From positions 248,001 to 312,000 of the forward strand of contig NZ_JAGIAS010000010.1 in NCBI RefSeq assembly GCF_017744695.1: 64,000 nt of DNA. Direction: 5' to 3'. The DNA is from Dyadobacter sp. Its GTDB lineage: Bacteria > Bacteroidota > Bacteroidia > Cytophagales > Spirosomataceae. Below the pieces are notes generated by a model. That model saw nothing but the letters and a program-made list of their open reading frames with translations, was not told where the DNA came from and ran no database searches. Positions 8,146 through 19,100 of this stretch are shown piece by piece (the stretch's first letter is position 1; each line of letters starts with the position of its first letter). A program made the position numbers and the translations under genes.

Positions 8146-10914
8146 ATGCTCAAACAGTACCTGCTCACGTTTTGTCTGATTATTGCAACATCTCTTGCAG
8201 CCCTCGCGCAAGCGCCCGGCGGCGGGGTGAGGGGCATTATTAAAACCAAAAAAGGAGAACCGCTGCCATTTGCCGCAATCATTGTTAAGGGCACGAGCGT
8301 CAGTACGATTTCCAATGAAGAAGGCCGTTATCAGCTTGACCTGAAACCGGGATATTACGAGGTAATCTTTCAGTATCTGGGCTACAAGACCGGGCAGAAA
8401 GGCTTCACGGTGGAGGATAAAATGCAAACCTTCGACCTTACCATGGAAGAGCAGGCGCTGAGCCTTGGTGAAGTCCGTATTGGCGCCCGGGACGAGGACC
8501 CGGCGTATACCATTATGCGGAGCGCTATTGCCAAAAGCCGTTACCATTTCCTGCAAGTGGATAGTTACACGGCCAAAGTGTATTCCAAATCTTCCGTAGT
8601 GGTAACCGATCTGCCGATGGAATTCCTCTATAAAAAGGAATTGAAGGAAATGGAGAAGGAAGCGAACTTCAAAAAGGGCGTTCCGATGCTGAATGAGACG
8701 GTTTCTGAGGTTACGTTTCGCCAACCCAGCGTGTACAAGCAGCGGGTGATCGCTACGCGGAGCAGCATGGATAAGAACATGGCGGACCCGAATATGTACC
8801 TGCTGGCCAGCTTCTATCAGCCGGAAGTCGTGAAAGCCGTTTCGCCGCTCTCGCCGCGTGCATTTGCGTATTATAAATTCGAATACGTCGGGGCATTCAG
8901 AGAGAATGGTATTGAAGTCAATAAAATAAAGGTAACGCCGCGCAACTGGGGCGAGGGCGTGTACCGGGGCACGATCCAGATCATTGAAGGTGAATGGAGT
9001 ATTTACAGTCTGGATTTGCAGACGGTGAATACCGGTTTCCGGCTGGATATCAAACAGGTATACAGTCCTGTCCAAGGTGTCTGGATGCCGGTTAACCAGC
9101 AGTTTCATGTACAGGGTGGTATTTATGGTTTTAAGGGGAAAGGCGATTTCGTGATTTCGCAATCGTTTACGAATGTGAAAATCAATCCCACATTCAAGCC
9201 GGATATCGTTGTAATCGACGACAAGAAATATGCCGAGGAAGCAAAAAAGGTGCGGCTGACCGGACGGGAGATCAAGGCGCAGAATATGGAGCAGGTGGTG
9301 AGTAAGCAGAAAGAGTTTTCGGCCAAAAACCTGCGCAAAATGATGAAGGAATACGAAAAGCAGGAACGTAAAGAAAAGGAGAAGAAGGGCGAGGATGTAG
9401 ACCTGAAAATGAGCCGGGAGGATTCGACGCAGGTGGATTCGATGGCTACCAAACGGAGTATGGCGTTCTGGGATTCCCTGCGGACTGTACCGCTAACCGT
9501 GGCTGAGGTAAAGAGTTATACACGGCTGGATAGTCTGGTGATTGTGAATGCAGGCTCAGAAAAACAGCGGGATAGTTTGAAAACGAGCAAGTCTGATACG
9601 CTTAAATCGAAGAAGGGGAGCAAATTCGGTTTGGGGGACTTGCTTACCGGGCATAATTTCCGGCTAGGGAAAGAAAGCCCTTACCGGCTGGATTACATCG
9701 GACCGTTGCCGGGTGTGCAGGTGAATACGGTAGAAGGGTTGGTCCTGAATGGAGCGGGAATGAAATTGCGGCATTCGGGTGGGCGGAAGCGCGCAAATAC
9801 GGGTGACGCAGGTGGGAAGTCAGAGGTTGTCAGGAATAGTCAGGAGTGGTCATTGGGAGGATTGACAAGGTATTCGTTCGGTCGTAACAAATTGCTCTTG
9901 ACCGGCGTAGGCGATTACAGTTGGGCTCGCAACACGCTCAGTGTTTCCGGTGGAAGGGGTATTGCCCAGTTTAATGGCGAAAACCCGATGCACCCGCTGC
10001 TGAATACATTTACGACGCTGTTTTTAGAACAGAATTTTATCAAAGAATACCAAAAGGATTTCCTGCGCGTCGATTTCAAAAACAGTCGGGAAAACGAGCA
10101 TTTCGACATAAGAGCGAGCGTCGAATACGCGGACCGTACAGCATTGCCGAATCTCGAAAAAACGTCGCCCTATCGATGGATCGACTGGAAACGGCGGGAG
10201 TATACTTCCAACGTTCCCTACAATGTGGAGACCGGGACGGATGCGAAAACCTTACCTCCGCCAATGCGTCCTCATCAGGCATTGACCGTCGGTATTACGG
10301 CTTCCTACAAACCCTGGCAAAAGTACCGCACCCGCGGTGGCAAAACATCGTACTATGACGATGATTCGCCCAAACTTTCCGTCAATTACCGCAAGGGAAT
10401 CCATAAGGTGTTTGGCAGTGACGTCGATTTTGACTTTGTGCAGATCAGCATTCAGCATGGTTTCGATATAGGCATCCGAAGTCGTTTGCGCTACAAACTC
10501 GCCGCCGGGAGTTTCCTCAACCGCGATAGCCTGCAATTCCCGGATTTCCAGCATTTCACCGGCAACCGCTTTTTCTTCCAGTTCGGCGACCCGGTGGGCA
10601 CATTCCGCATGCTGGACTATTACAAATACAGCACTTCTCAACAGTTTTTCGAGGCCCACGTCCTCACCGAACTCCGTCAGTTCCTGCTTACCCAGATCCC
10701 CTGGTTTCGTATCCCGGGCGTGAAAGAGAATTTCCTGCTGCATTACCTGGCTACACCGGATTCCAACAACTATACCGAGTTGGGTTATGGGCTTGATATC
10801 GGTATCCGCTTCCCGCTCCGCGTGGAGGTGGTCAACAATTTTGAAGGGTTTAAGTATAAGAGTACTGCATTTCGCATAGGGACTACGATGAATGTGAATT
10901 GGGGGAGGAATTAA
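8146..10914 (+). CDS. DUF5686 outer-membrane protein with carboxypeptidase-regulatory-like domain
   Basis: Predicted outer-membrane beta-barrel protein of 922 residues. A signal peptide (MLKQYLLTFCLIIATSLAALAQ) is followed by a CarboxypepD_reg-like domain (residues about 28-110: GIIKTKKGEPLPFAAI, SNEEGRYQLDL, YLGYKTG), then the long DUF5686 region typical of Bacteroidota, with a Lys/Glu-rich stretch near 385-440 and a C-terminal series of amphipathic strands. It lacks a classical TonB plug. A TATCTTTA near 8089 is one base away from the -7 consensus. The family's function is unknown; surface or envelope maintenance is a guess. Confidence 0.88.
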   Translation: MLKQYLLTFCLIIATSLAALAQAPGGGVRGIIKTKKGEPLPFAAIIVKGTSVSTISNEEGRYQLDLKPGYYEVIFQYLGYKTGQKGFTVEDKMQTFDLTMEEQALSLGEVRIGARDEDPAYTIMRSAIAKSRYHFLQVDSYTAKVYSKSSVVVTDLPMEFLYKKELKEMEKEANFKKGVPMLNETVSEVTFRQPSVYKQRVIATRSSMDKNMADPNMYLLASFYQPEVVKAVSPLSPRAFAYYKFEYVGAFRENGIEVNKIKVTPRNWGEGVYRGTIQIIEGEWSIYSLDLQTVNTGFRLDIKQVYSPVQGVWMPVNQQFHVQGGIYGFKGKGDFVISQSFTNVKINPTFKPDIVVIDDKKYAEEAKKVRLTGREIKAQNMEQVVSKQKEFSAKNLRKMMKEYEKQERKEKEKKGEDVDLKMSREDSTQVDSMATKRSMAFWDSLRTVPLTVAEVKSYTRLDSLVIVNAGSEKQRDSLKTSKSDTLKSKKGSKFGLGDLLTGHNFRLGKESPYRLDYIGPLPGVQVNTVEGLVLNGAGMKLRHSGGRKRANTGDAGGKSEVVRNSQEWSLGGLTRYSFGRNKLLLTGVGDYSWARNTLSVSGGRGIAQFNGENPMHPLLNTFTTLFLEQNFIKEYQKDFLRVDFKNSRENEHFDIRASVEYADRTALPNLEKTSPYRWIDWKRREYTSNVPYNVETGTDAKTLPPPMRPHQALTVGITASYKPWQKYRTRGGKTSYYDDDSPKLSVNYRKGIHKVFGSDVDFDFVQISIQHGFDIGIRSRLRYKLAAGSFLNRDSLQFPDFQHFTGNRFFFQFGDPVGTFRMLDYYKYSTSQQFFEAHVLTELRQFLLTQIPWFRIPGVKENFLLHYLATPDSNNYTELGYGLDIGIRFPLRVEVVNNFEGFKYKSTAFRIGTTMNVNWGRN

Positions 10915-10938
10915 GGCTTGCTAAATTTCCCACTTTTG

Positions 10939-11949
10939 TTAGTAAAAATCTCTAAGCTTGGCCGTGATCTCTTCTTCGCTGGGCAATAGTTTTCGATATT
11001 GCTTGGGCAACTGGTTGGTGGTGTTGTAGGTGGCAACACCGATAGGCAATGCAGTATTCTTCAAAGAATATTCAACAACAGTCCTATCCTTGTTTTTACA
11101 AATGATAATTCCAATCGACTCGTTCTCGTGGGGCAGCCGCACCTTGTCATTCAACACTGATAGATAGAACTCCATTTTGCCCTTATGCTCGGGTTCAAAC
11201 TCACCAATTTTAAGGTCAATTGCGATCAGGCATTGTAGTTTTCGATGGTAGAGGAGCAGATCGACCCAATAATCCCTTTCTCCGACTTCGATTCGGTATT
11301 GATTTCCTACGAAAGTGTAGTTGTTTCCCATTTCCAGCAAAAATTTCCTGATGTTTTTCACGAGTTGCTGTTCCAACTCTGATTCGGAATGCAGTTCAGC
11401 GAGGTCAAGAAAATCGAATGTGTAGTTGTCCTTGACTGCTAAAAGAGCCTGCTTGCTCGTTGGTTCAGGCAACGCATAGTTAAAATTGGTTTGATTGAGC
11501 AGATATCGTTCAAATGCCTTGTTTTCGATCTGGTGGATCAGCGTATTTTTCGACCAGCTGTACTTGCTAGTGGAGAGGATGTAAAATTGCCTTTCCTGAC
11601 TCAGTTTACATTTGGATAATATGACCAAATGCTTGCTCCAGCTAATTTCTCCAACCAGTGGTTGGAGATTTATATCTGACTGGTAATCAGTATAAAACTG
11701 TACCATATACCAAATGTTTGTCGTCGAGAAACCACTCGATTTCGGGAACTCTGCTTGCAGTTCTTTCGACAGTGAAGCAACGATTGATTTGCCCCAGCTT
11801 TCGCTTTGTTTTTCAGCAATCGATTTACCGATTTCCCAGTATAGTTGGATTAGTTTGATATTGACGGTCTTCAATGCCTCGTACTGTGCTGAGCGCACTT
11901 TTTCTTTGATTTCAGCAATAAACTGTCTCTCTGAGATTTCCGGATTCAT
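10939..11949 (-). CDS. YhcG-like DUF1016/PDDEXK nuclease-domain protein
   Basis: 336 residues. The N-terminal DUF1016 domain (about 5-150) includes LIQLYWEIGKSIAEKQ, WGKSIVASLSKEL and SSGFSTTNIWYMVQFY; the C-terminal half carries a PDDEXK-type nuclease core with YWVDLLLYHRKLQCLIAIDLKIGEF, in which Asp and the IDLK segment are the expected acid and Lys positions. The family has been linked to restriction-like or mobile-element-related functions. Here it stands alone, convergent with the DUF5686 gene, without restriction or methylase partners, suggesting a recently acquired accessory gene. A 235-nt gap with no recognised content beyond a near-consensus TATCTTTA (12059-12066) separates it from the next gene. 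Confidence 0.88.
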   Translation of the reverse strand: MNPEISERQFIAEIKEKVRSAQYEALKTVNIKLIQLYWEIGKSIAEKQSESWGKSIVASLSKELQAEFPKSSGFSTTNIWYMVQFYTDYQSDINLQPLVGEISWSKHLVILSKCKLSQERQFYILSTSKYSWSKNTLIHQIENKAFERYLLNQTNFNYALPEPTSKQALLAVKDNYTFDFLDLAELHSESELEQQLVKNIRKFLLEMGNNYTFVGNQYRIEVGERDYWVDLLLYHRKLQCLIAIDLKIGEFEPEHKGKMEFYLSVLNDKVRLPHENESIGIIICKNKDRTVVEYSLKNTALPIGVATYNTTNQLPKQYRKLLPSEEEITAKLRDFY

Positions 11950-12184
11950 ATGTAAGATCAGTTAGGTTCCGACCTTTTGACGTATGGACTCCCATTTGGT
12001 AACTGTTTGTAGAATAAACTTTTTTGCAAACATCCCATATTTGTCTCTCTGGTGGCTTATCTTTACCCTCATTAAAATCTCCTGATAAAATACCATCTCC
12101 ACAGAATCGAGCGCAGCTCTTCTGTAATCTCCCGGGATCTTCGACCAGGACAGTTTACTACATCCAAAATTTTATCAGAGAGAA

Positions 12185-12817
12185 ATGAAAAGAATCCAAA
12201 AAATAGCCGTGATTGGCGGCGGAGGGCGTACAGGCCAGTATCTTGTCAGTCAACTTATTGAGAAAGGTTTTTCGCTAAAATTGCTGCTCAGGCATCCCGA
12301 ACAGTTTACAATTCAGAGCGATTTGATCGAGATCGTGCATGGCGATGTCCTCAATCCGGAGGCTGTCGGTGCATTGCTGGAAGGGTGCGACGCCGTTTTG
12401 AGCACGGCGGGGCAGCGGCAGGACGAGCCGCTGGTAGCGAGCCAGGCCAGTATCAATATTCTGAATGCGATTGGTGACCGGCCGGTGCGGTACGTGGTAT
12501 TGGCAGGATTGAATGTCGATACGCCGACGGACCGGAAGAGCGAGGAGACGGCGAAGGCAACGGAATGGATGCGTGCGACCTTTCCGGCCATTCACAACGA
12601 CCGCCAGAAATCCTATTCGGTGCTGGCGGAAAGCAATGCGGAATGGATCATGGTGCGGGTGCCGTACATCGAATTCAATGGGAACCGGGCAGAAGTGAAG
12701 GTGAGTGCTACAGATTCGCCGGGCGCCAAGATCGACGCGGCGGATATCGCCGGTTTTATGATAGATCAGCTTACGGATGATACCTGGCTGCATAAGGCGC
12801 CGTTTATCTCCAACTAA
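12185..12817 (+). CDS. NAD(P)-binding Rossmann oxidoreductase (atypical SDR, NmrA/SDR_a5-like)
   Basis: A 210-residue atypical short-chain dehydrogenase. The glycine-rich dinucleotide motif is IAVIGGGGRTGQYLV near residue 10, with HGDVLNPEAV marking the adenine-binding turn and VVLAGLNVDT the central strand. No YxxxK catalytic pair is obvious, as in NAD(P)H-binding sensor-type or flavin-reductase-like members. Substrate unknown. Single gene followed directly by a strong hairpin terminator. Confidence 0.82.
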   Translation: MKRIQKIAVIGGGGRTGQYLVSQLIEKGFSLKLLLRHPEQFTIQSDLIEIVHGDVLNPEAVGALLEGCDAVLSTAGQRQDEPLVASQASINILNAIGDRPVRYVVLAGLNVDTPTDRKSEETAKATEWMRATFPAIHNDRQKSYSVLAESNAEWIMVRVPYIEFNGNRAEVKVSATDSPGAKIDAADIAGFMIDQLTDDTWLHKAPFISN

Positions 12818-12821
12818 AAGC

Positions 12822-12856
12822 AATGGCCGGCAAATTTCGTTTGCCGGCCATTTTCT
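12822..12856. terminator. Bidirectional intrinsic terminator
   Basis: A perfect 13-bp stem (AATGGCCGGCAAA with TTTGCCGGCCATT) around a 5-nt loop, followed by T-rich sequence on the plus strand. It separates the convergent oxidoreductase and FAD/Fe-S oxidase genes. Confidence 0.88.
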
Positions 12857-12874
12857 ATATTGAATCAAATGTGT

Positions 12875-15850
12875 TTAAACCAATGCATTCCAAAGGATTT
12901 CTGCGGGGTGCAGCGCCTTACGGCCTGTTCCGTCGTGGATCTGATGGCGGCAGCTGGTACCGGGAGCGGCGATGATCACTTCCTCCGGCTGCTGGCGCAC
13001 GGTCGGGAAGAGAACGAGTTCTCCTATTTGCATAGAAATATCGAAATGCTCTTTCTCATACCCGAATGAACCCGCCATACCACAGCACCCCGACGGAATG
13101 AGTTGTACCGTGTAGTTTTCGGGCAGTGAAAGCATCTTTTTCGTCGGTATCACGCTCGAAATGGCTTTTTGCTGACAATGTCCGTGCAATTTGATGAGCC
13201 GTTTTTCTTTTGTGAACTGGTTTTTCGAAATGTTTTTCAGCTCGATTTCGCGCGCAATGAACTCGTCGAACTGCAATGCATTCTGCGCGACTTTCTTGGT
13301 GTCTTCTACCAATTCATCACTGACGAGATCGGGGTATTCGTCGCGGAATGTGAGGATCGCCGACGGTTCAATGCCCACCAGTGGCGTGTCGTGCGAGATA
13401 ATATCTTTCAGCAGACGAATATTCTCTTCTGCAATTTTCTTCGCATCTCTCAGCAAGCCTTTGGACAGCTGCGGTCGCCCCGAAGGTCCATGGTTTGGAA
13501 TAATCACCTCATAACCCAACTTTTCCAACGCGAGAATGGCAGTTTTGCCAATTTCTACATCATTGTAATTGGTGAACTCATCGCAGAACAGGTACACTTT
13601 CCGCTCTGATTTCGGGGCACTGTTTTTCCGCTGATCATACCATTTTTTCAATGTCGTGCTGTGCAGCAACGGCATGGTGCGTTCGGGGTGGAAGCCTACT
13701 ACCGTGTTCGCGATTTTACGGAGCGGTGCATTCTTGAAAATCAGGTTATACGCCCAGGGAACGTAGCTGGCGAGGCCGGTCATTTTGGAGAAATTACCAA
13801 TGAGCCATGAACGTACCGGGATACCGTTGGCGTCGTGGTATTGCTGCAAAAACTCCATTTTCAGTTTCGCAACGTCCACATTAGAAGGACATTCACCCTT
13901 GCAGCCTTTGCAGGCGAGGCAGAGGTCGTACACTTCTTTGATCTCCTTGTTGTCGAAACGGTTTTCCTTGGGCGAACGCGTCAGCATTTCACGCAGGATG
14001 TTGGCACGGGCGCGGGTGGTGTCCTTTTCGTTGCGCGTAGCCATGAAGCTCGGGCACATGGTACCACCACTCAGGTGCGTTTTCCGGCAGTCGCCTGAGC
14101 CGTTACATTGCTCGGCATGTTGCAGGATATCCTGGTCGTAAAAACGGAAATTTGTTTTGAATGCGGGCGTTTTTTGGTCGGCTTCGTAACGCAGGAACGT
14201 GTCCATCGGCGCCGTGTCGACAATTTTACCCGGATTGAAAATGTTATTTGGGTCCCACGCCTTTTTGATATCCTTGAAAAGCTGGTAGTTATGCTGGCCG
14301 ACCATTTTCGGGATAAACTCCCCGCGCAGACGGCCATCGCCGTGCTCGCCGGAAAGCGAGCCGTCGTATTTTTTAACCAGATCGGCAATTTCCTCCGCGA
14401 TCATTCTGAACTGGCGGTGCCCTTCGCTGGTTTTGAGGTTGATAATCGGCCTCAAATGCAGCTCTCCCGAGCCTGCGTGCGCATAATGCACGGCCGACAT
14501 CCCGTGTTTTTTCAGGATCTCGTTGAATTCGCGGATATATTCCGGCTGATCGTAAACGTCGATCGCCGTGTCTTCGATTACGGCAACTGCTTTTTCATCA
14601 CCGGGGATATTACCCAGCAAACCCAGCCCGGCTTTCCGCAGCGTCCATATCTTTTTGGTATCGTCTCCGAAAAGCAGCGGATAGTGGAAACCAATGCCTG
14701 CTTGTCTGAACTCCTTTTCCATATCGGCAGCCAGCTGTTCGACTTCCTCTTTCGTTTCGCGGGAAAGGTCCACAACCAGGATCGCAGGAAACTTGCCGTC
14801 GGGTTTATTCTTGACAAAGAATGCATTTTTCCGCTGCTCCACATTCGTAGCGGCACATTCCAGGACGTACTCGTCGATAAGTTCTACCGCGTGCGGACCG
14901 TATTTGAGTGTCAGGATCGTTGCCCGGAGTGCTTCGTCGATCGTATCGCAATGCACGCATACGAGGCCCTGGGTTTTGGGCGGCAGCGGCACCAGGTTCA
15001 CCTTGATCTCCGTCAGAAAACACAGCGTACCTTCCGATCCGGCGATCAGGCTGCACATATTAAATGGCTTGTCGGTACCAGTGCCCGTGGTGTAAGGCTC
15101 CATATTCAGGAGCATATCGAGCGCATAACCCGTATTACGGCGCTCCACCGAAGGTTTCGGGAAGTTTTTCCGGATCTCCGCCTGGTTTTCGGGCGAGTTC
15201 AGAATAGAGTCCGTTTTTAGGTATATTTTATCCAGAAGCGATGCACTGCCGTTTTTCTGGCGGGCATTAGTCAGAAGTGACTGTAATTCGTTCCTGCTCA
15301 CATTTTTGAACTCTGCGTCGCTGCCGTCGGCCAGGATTGCCTTTACTTCCAGCAAATGCTCCCGCGTGCTTCCGTATACGATCGAGTTGGAGCCGCACGA
15401 ATTATTCCCGACCATCCCGCCGATCATCGCACGGTTGGCAGTGGAAGTTTCGGGGCCGAAATATAGTCCGTAAGGTTTCAGGGCCATGTTCAGCTCGTCG
15501 CGCACGACGCCCGGCTGCACACGTACCCATCGTTCTTCCGCGTTTATTTCGAGGATTTTATTGAAATTTTTCGAAACGTCTACTATTATGCCGTTACCTA
15601 CCACCTGGCCCGCGAGCGAGGTGCCTGCGGTGCGGGGAACCAGCGAAACTTTCTTTTCCGTGGCATACGAGATGAGCGCTTTGAGATCGCCGATCGATTT
15701 GGGAATCGCGACGGCAAGCGGCATTTCGCGATAGGCAGACGCGTCTGTTGCATATAACGTCCGCATGGTATTGTCGTAGAAGAGGTCACCCTCAAGGCGT
15801 TGTGCAAGCAAACTCAGATCTGCATCTGATACTGGAGACAGGGATGTCAT
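12875..15850 (-). CDS. FAD-linked oxidase with C-terminal Fe-S domains (YdiJ/GlcD-like)
   Basis: A 991-residue flavo-iron-sulfur dehydrogenase, similar in architecture to YdiJ and D-2-hydroxyacid dehydrogenases. The FAD-binding PCMH domain (about 20-260) includes VPRTAGTSLAGQVV, GPETSTANRAMIGGMVGNNSCG and SIVYGSTREH; the FAD-oxidase C-terminal domain follows (HYAHAGSGELHLRP, SGEHGDGRLRGEF). Cys motifs near 580 (CNGSGDC, MCP) and 640 (CLACKGCKGECP) bind Fe-S clusters, and a C-terminal CCG-type domain shows SGCCGMAGSFGYE. The Met at 15850 is chosen because upstream sequence is non-homologous and a perfect TAACTTTG box lies 30 nt before it. Likely oxidises a 2-hydroxyacid into the respiratory chain; exact substrate open. 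Confidence 0.9.
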   Translation of the reverse strand: MTSLSPVSDADLSLLAQRLEGDLFYDNTMRTLYATDASAYREMPLAVAIPKSIGDLKALISYATEKKVSLVPRTAGTSLAGQVVGNGIIVDVSKNFNKILEINAEERWVRVQPGVVRDELNMALKPYGLYFGPETSTANRAMIGGMVGNNSCGSNSIVYGSTREHLLEVKAILADGSDAEFKNVSRNELQSLLTNARQKNGSASLLDKIYLKTDSILNSPENQAEIRKNFPKPSVERRNTGYALDMLLNMEPYTTGTGTDKPFNMCSLIAGSEGTLCFLTEIKVNLVPLPPKTQGLVCVHCDTIDEALRATILTLKYGPHAVELIDEYVLECAATNVEQRKNAFFVKNKPDGKFPAILVVDLSRETKEEVEQLAADMEKEFRQAGIGFHYPLLFGDDTKKIWTLRKAGLGLLGNIPGDEKAVAVIEDTAIDVYDQPEYIREFNEILKKHGMSAVHYAHAGSGELHLRPIINLKTSEGHRQFRMIAEEIADLVKKYDGSLSGEHGDGRLRGEFIPKMVGQHNYQLFKDIKKAWDPNNIFNPGKIVDTAPMDTFLRYEADQKTPAFKTNFRFYDQDILQHAEQCNGSGDCRKTHLSGGTMCPSFMATRNEKDTTRARANILREMLTRSPKENRFDNKEIKEVYDLCLACKGCKGECPSNVDVAKLKMEFLQQYHDANGIPVRSWLIGNFSKMTGLASYVPWAYNLIFKNAPLRKIANTVVGFHPERTMPLLHSTTLKKWYDQRKNSAPKSERKVYLFCDEFTNYNDVEIGKTAILALEKLGYEVIIPNHGPSGRPQLSKGLLRDAKKIAEENIRLLKDIISHDTPLVGIEPSAILTFRDEYPDLVSDELVEDTKKVAQNALQFDEFIAREIELKNISKNQFTKEKRLIKLHGHCQQKAISSVIPTKKMLSLPENYTVQLIPSGCCGMAGSFGYEKEHFDISMQIGELVLFPTVRQQPEEVIIAAPGTSCRHQIHDGTGRKALHPAEILWNALV

Positions 15851-15879
15851 AAATGCAATTAACTGGAAAAATAAGGATT

Positions 15880-15887
15880 CAAAGTTA
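15880..15887 (-). promoter_or_regulatory. Putative -7 box (TAACTTTG) for the FAD/Fe-S oxidase
   Basis: Exact match to the Bacteroidetes TAnnTTTG element on the minus strand, 30 nt upstream of the chosen start. A TTTG-like -33 element lies about 24 nt further upstream, slightly wider than usual. Confidence 0.55.
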
Positions 15888-16038
15888 CGCACAACCGGGA
15901 AGGAAGTCCAGCAAAATGTTCGGTAAAGTGCGGGACGCCCGTTAATAGCCGTTACATCGCCCGCTGCCGATGGGCATTGCCCGGAACCTTGGTTGGTGTC
16001 AAAAACGGGTAGATATTTAATTATTGATCGCCGGATTA

Positions 16039-16079
16039 GCAAAGATGTCCGGTAGAATGACATCTTTGCTTCTTTTTTG
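16039..16079 (+). terminator. Hairpin plus T tract in a divergent intergenic region
   Basis: GCAAAGATGTC (16039-16049) pairs perfectly with GACATCTTTGC (16059-16069) around a 9-nt loop and is followed by TTCTTTTTTG. Structurally it is an intrinsic terminator reading rightward, but no plus-strand gene lies upstream; it sits 55 nt before the FG-GAP gene, so it may be a leader attenuator or the end of a small RNA. Confidence 0.6.
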
Positions 16080-16133
16080 TGAGGTTACACCTCCGTCTGA
16101 AAGGGAAGTGTTTGATTCCAAGGGTTTAAACTA

Positions 16134-19100
16134 ATGACGATTAACTGTTTTATCGCTTCGCGGACATTCATTTTGCTCGGTTGCCTTTGCGCCTTCTTTT
16201 CTTGTAGTGATTCTGAAAAAAATGCGAACGCCCTGTTTGAAGAAATGGACGCGTCCGAAACGGGCATTGACTTCGTCAATAAAGTCGAAGACAAGGAGGA
16301 TGTCAACATATTCAACTACCGGAACTTTTACAACGGCGGTGGCGTGTCGGTCGGCGACATTAATAATGATGGTTTGCCGGACATCTATTTCACCGCAAAC
16401 ATGGGTGAAAACAAGCTTTATCTGAACAAAGGCAACTGGAAATTCGAAGATATTACCGCCACGGCAGGGGTAGCCGAGCCGGATAGATGGAGTACCGGGG
16501 TGGTCATGGTCGACGTGAATGGCGATAACTTGCTGGATATTTACGTATGCAATGCGGGCTATCAGAAGTTTGTCAACAAGCAGGGTAATTCGCTTTATAT
16601 TAACAACGGAGATCTGACTTTCACGGAATCGGCCAAAAAATATGGCTTGGATGAGACCGGCTACACTACCCAGGCTGCATTTTTCGATTACGACCTCGAC
16701 GGCGACCTCGACGCCTATATTCTCAACAACAGTTTTATTCCGGTAAATACCCTCAACTATGCCAATGACCGCAATTTGCGGGCGAAAGATTGGCCGGTGA
16801 AGGACTTTCTGAAGGGCGGCGGCGCAAAGCTGCTGCGTAATGACGGCGGGAAATTTACGGATGTGAGCGAAGAAGCCGGTATTTACGGCAGTCTGATCGG
16901 CTTCGGCCTCGGCGTGACGGTAGGAGACATCAACGGTGATCTCTATCCTGACATGTATGTGTGTAATGACTTTTACGAGCACGATTACTTCTATATCAAT
17001 CAAAAAGACGGAACCTTCTCGGAAGAGCTTGAAAAGCGGGGGAAGCACACCAGTCTGGCATCAATGGGTGCCGATATGGCCGATATTAACAACGACGGCT
17101 TCCCGGAAATATTCGTGACGGATATGCTGCCACGCGATGAGTACCGCTACAAGACCACGACTTCCTTTGAAAACCATTACCTGTTCAACCTGAAAAAGGA
17201 AAAGGGTTTTTTCAACCAGTACATGCAAAATAGCTTGCAGTTTAACAATCAGGACGGGACATTCAGTGAGATCGCCAATTACGCGGGTGTTGCGGCAAGC
17301 GACTGGAGTTGGGGCGCATTGCTTTTTGATGCCGACAACGATTCGAAAACCGATATTTATGTCTGCAACGGCATTTATCACGATATTCTGAATCAGGATT
17401 TCATCGATTTTTTTGCCAATGAGGTAACCCAAAGGATGGTCATGTCGGGGGAAAAGGAGAATATGCAGAATATCATCGACCACATGCCCTCGACGCCGAT
17501 CGCCAATAACTTTTTCCACAATGAGGGAAATCTGCAATTCAGTGAAAAAGCGAAGGAATTCGGATTTGGGAAGGCCTCTTTTTCAAATGGGGCTGCTTAT
17601 GCCGACCTGGATAACGACGGAGATCTGGATCTGGTTGTGAATAATGTCAACGAGCCTTGTTTTGTTTACAGGAACAAATCGGAAGGAGTTAAGGATAAAA
17701 ATCATTACATCAAGCTGGACCTGAAAGGCGACGGCATGAATACGCACGCAATCGGTTCGAAGGTGGAGATTTATGCGGATGGGCAGGTTTTCAGCAAACA
17801 GGTGAACCCTTCCCGCGGATTTCAGTCGAGCACGGAATATCCTGTGACGATCGGATTAGGGAAAATTGCGAAAATCGACTCGGTACGGGTGCTTTGGCCC
17901 TCCCGAAAAGTGACCAGCATGCACAGTGTAAAACCGGATACGCTGCTGACATTAAAAATCCGTGAGGCCGCCAGTACTTATATTGCGCCTGCCGATAAAC
18001 CAGTGTTAATGCTGGCCCGCGTTCCGGCCAAAGGTTTCGACCCGCATCAGGAAAACAAATACGAAGATTTTTATAACGAGCGGAACATCCCGGTTATGCT
18101 TTCGCGGGAAGGGCCGAAAGCGGCCATCGGTGATGTCAACGGAGATGGTCAGGACGACATCTATATAGGTGGTGCCAAAGGGCAGGGGGGACAATTGTAT
18201 TTGCAAAAAGGCGGACAATTCATCAAATCACCACAAACAGCTTTCTCCGATCAGGCTGGTTTCGAGGATACGGCTGCATTGTTTTTCGATGCCGATGGCG
18301 ATGGTGATATTGATCTTGTTGTAGGCAGCGGAGGAAATGAAAGTCTCCCAAAGAGCCCTGATTTACCGACGCGTTTGTACCTGAACGACGGCAAGGGCGG
18401 TTTTACGCTGAATAACCGGGCGCTCCCCCCCAATGCGATGAATACTGCGGTTATCGTGGCCGACGACTATGATCGGGATGGCGACCCCGACCTCTTCGTC
18501 GGCAGCAGGAGCGTCCCACGGGAATACGGGTCCACACCGGCGAGCTACATTTACGAAAATGACGGGAAGGGTATTTTTAAAGACGTGACCCAGGCGATAG
18601 CACCCGCGTTGGGCAAGGCGGGAATGGTGAGGGATGCCGGCTGGACGGATATTGACGGCGATGGGAACAAGGAACTGCTTGTGGTAGGCGACTGGATGGC
18701 GCCATTGGCGTTCCGGTTTTCAGGGGGGAAATTCACGCAAGCGGAAACGGGACTCGAAGGCTTTACCGGTTTTTGGGGATCGTTGAAGGCGGAGGATCTG
18801 GATGGCGACGGCGACCAGGACATTGTGCTGGGGAATACCGGAGAGAATTTTACTTTGAAGGCGACTGCGAATGCGCCGCTGAAAATCTGGATCAATGATT
18901 TCAACAAAAATGGGACGATAGACAAAGTCATTTCAAAAACGGTGGATTCGAAAGACCTGCCTGTGTTGCTGAAACGCGAAATGACTACGCAGTTCCCTTT
19001 CCTGAAAAAGAAAAGTATCAAGCATTCCGAATATGCGGTGCTGACTGTCCAGGATTTGTTCCCGGAGGAGTTACTGAAATCGGCAGTGGAAAAGACGGTT

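Noticed and set aside
8104..9162. A 352-codon frame antisense to the DUF5686 gene
   Set aside because: Covers the signal peptide and regulatory-like domain of the real gene; no recognisable product.
14108..15220. A 370-codon frame antisense to the FAD/Fe-S oxidase
   Set aside because: Shadow of a strongly conserved flavoprotein; composition and lack of motifs argue against coding.
16131..17048. A 305-codon frame antisense to the FG-GAP lipoprotein
   Set aside because: Apparent Val/Ile-rich repeats are the mirror of the calcium-loop repeats on the other strand.
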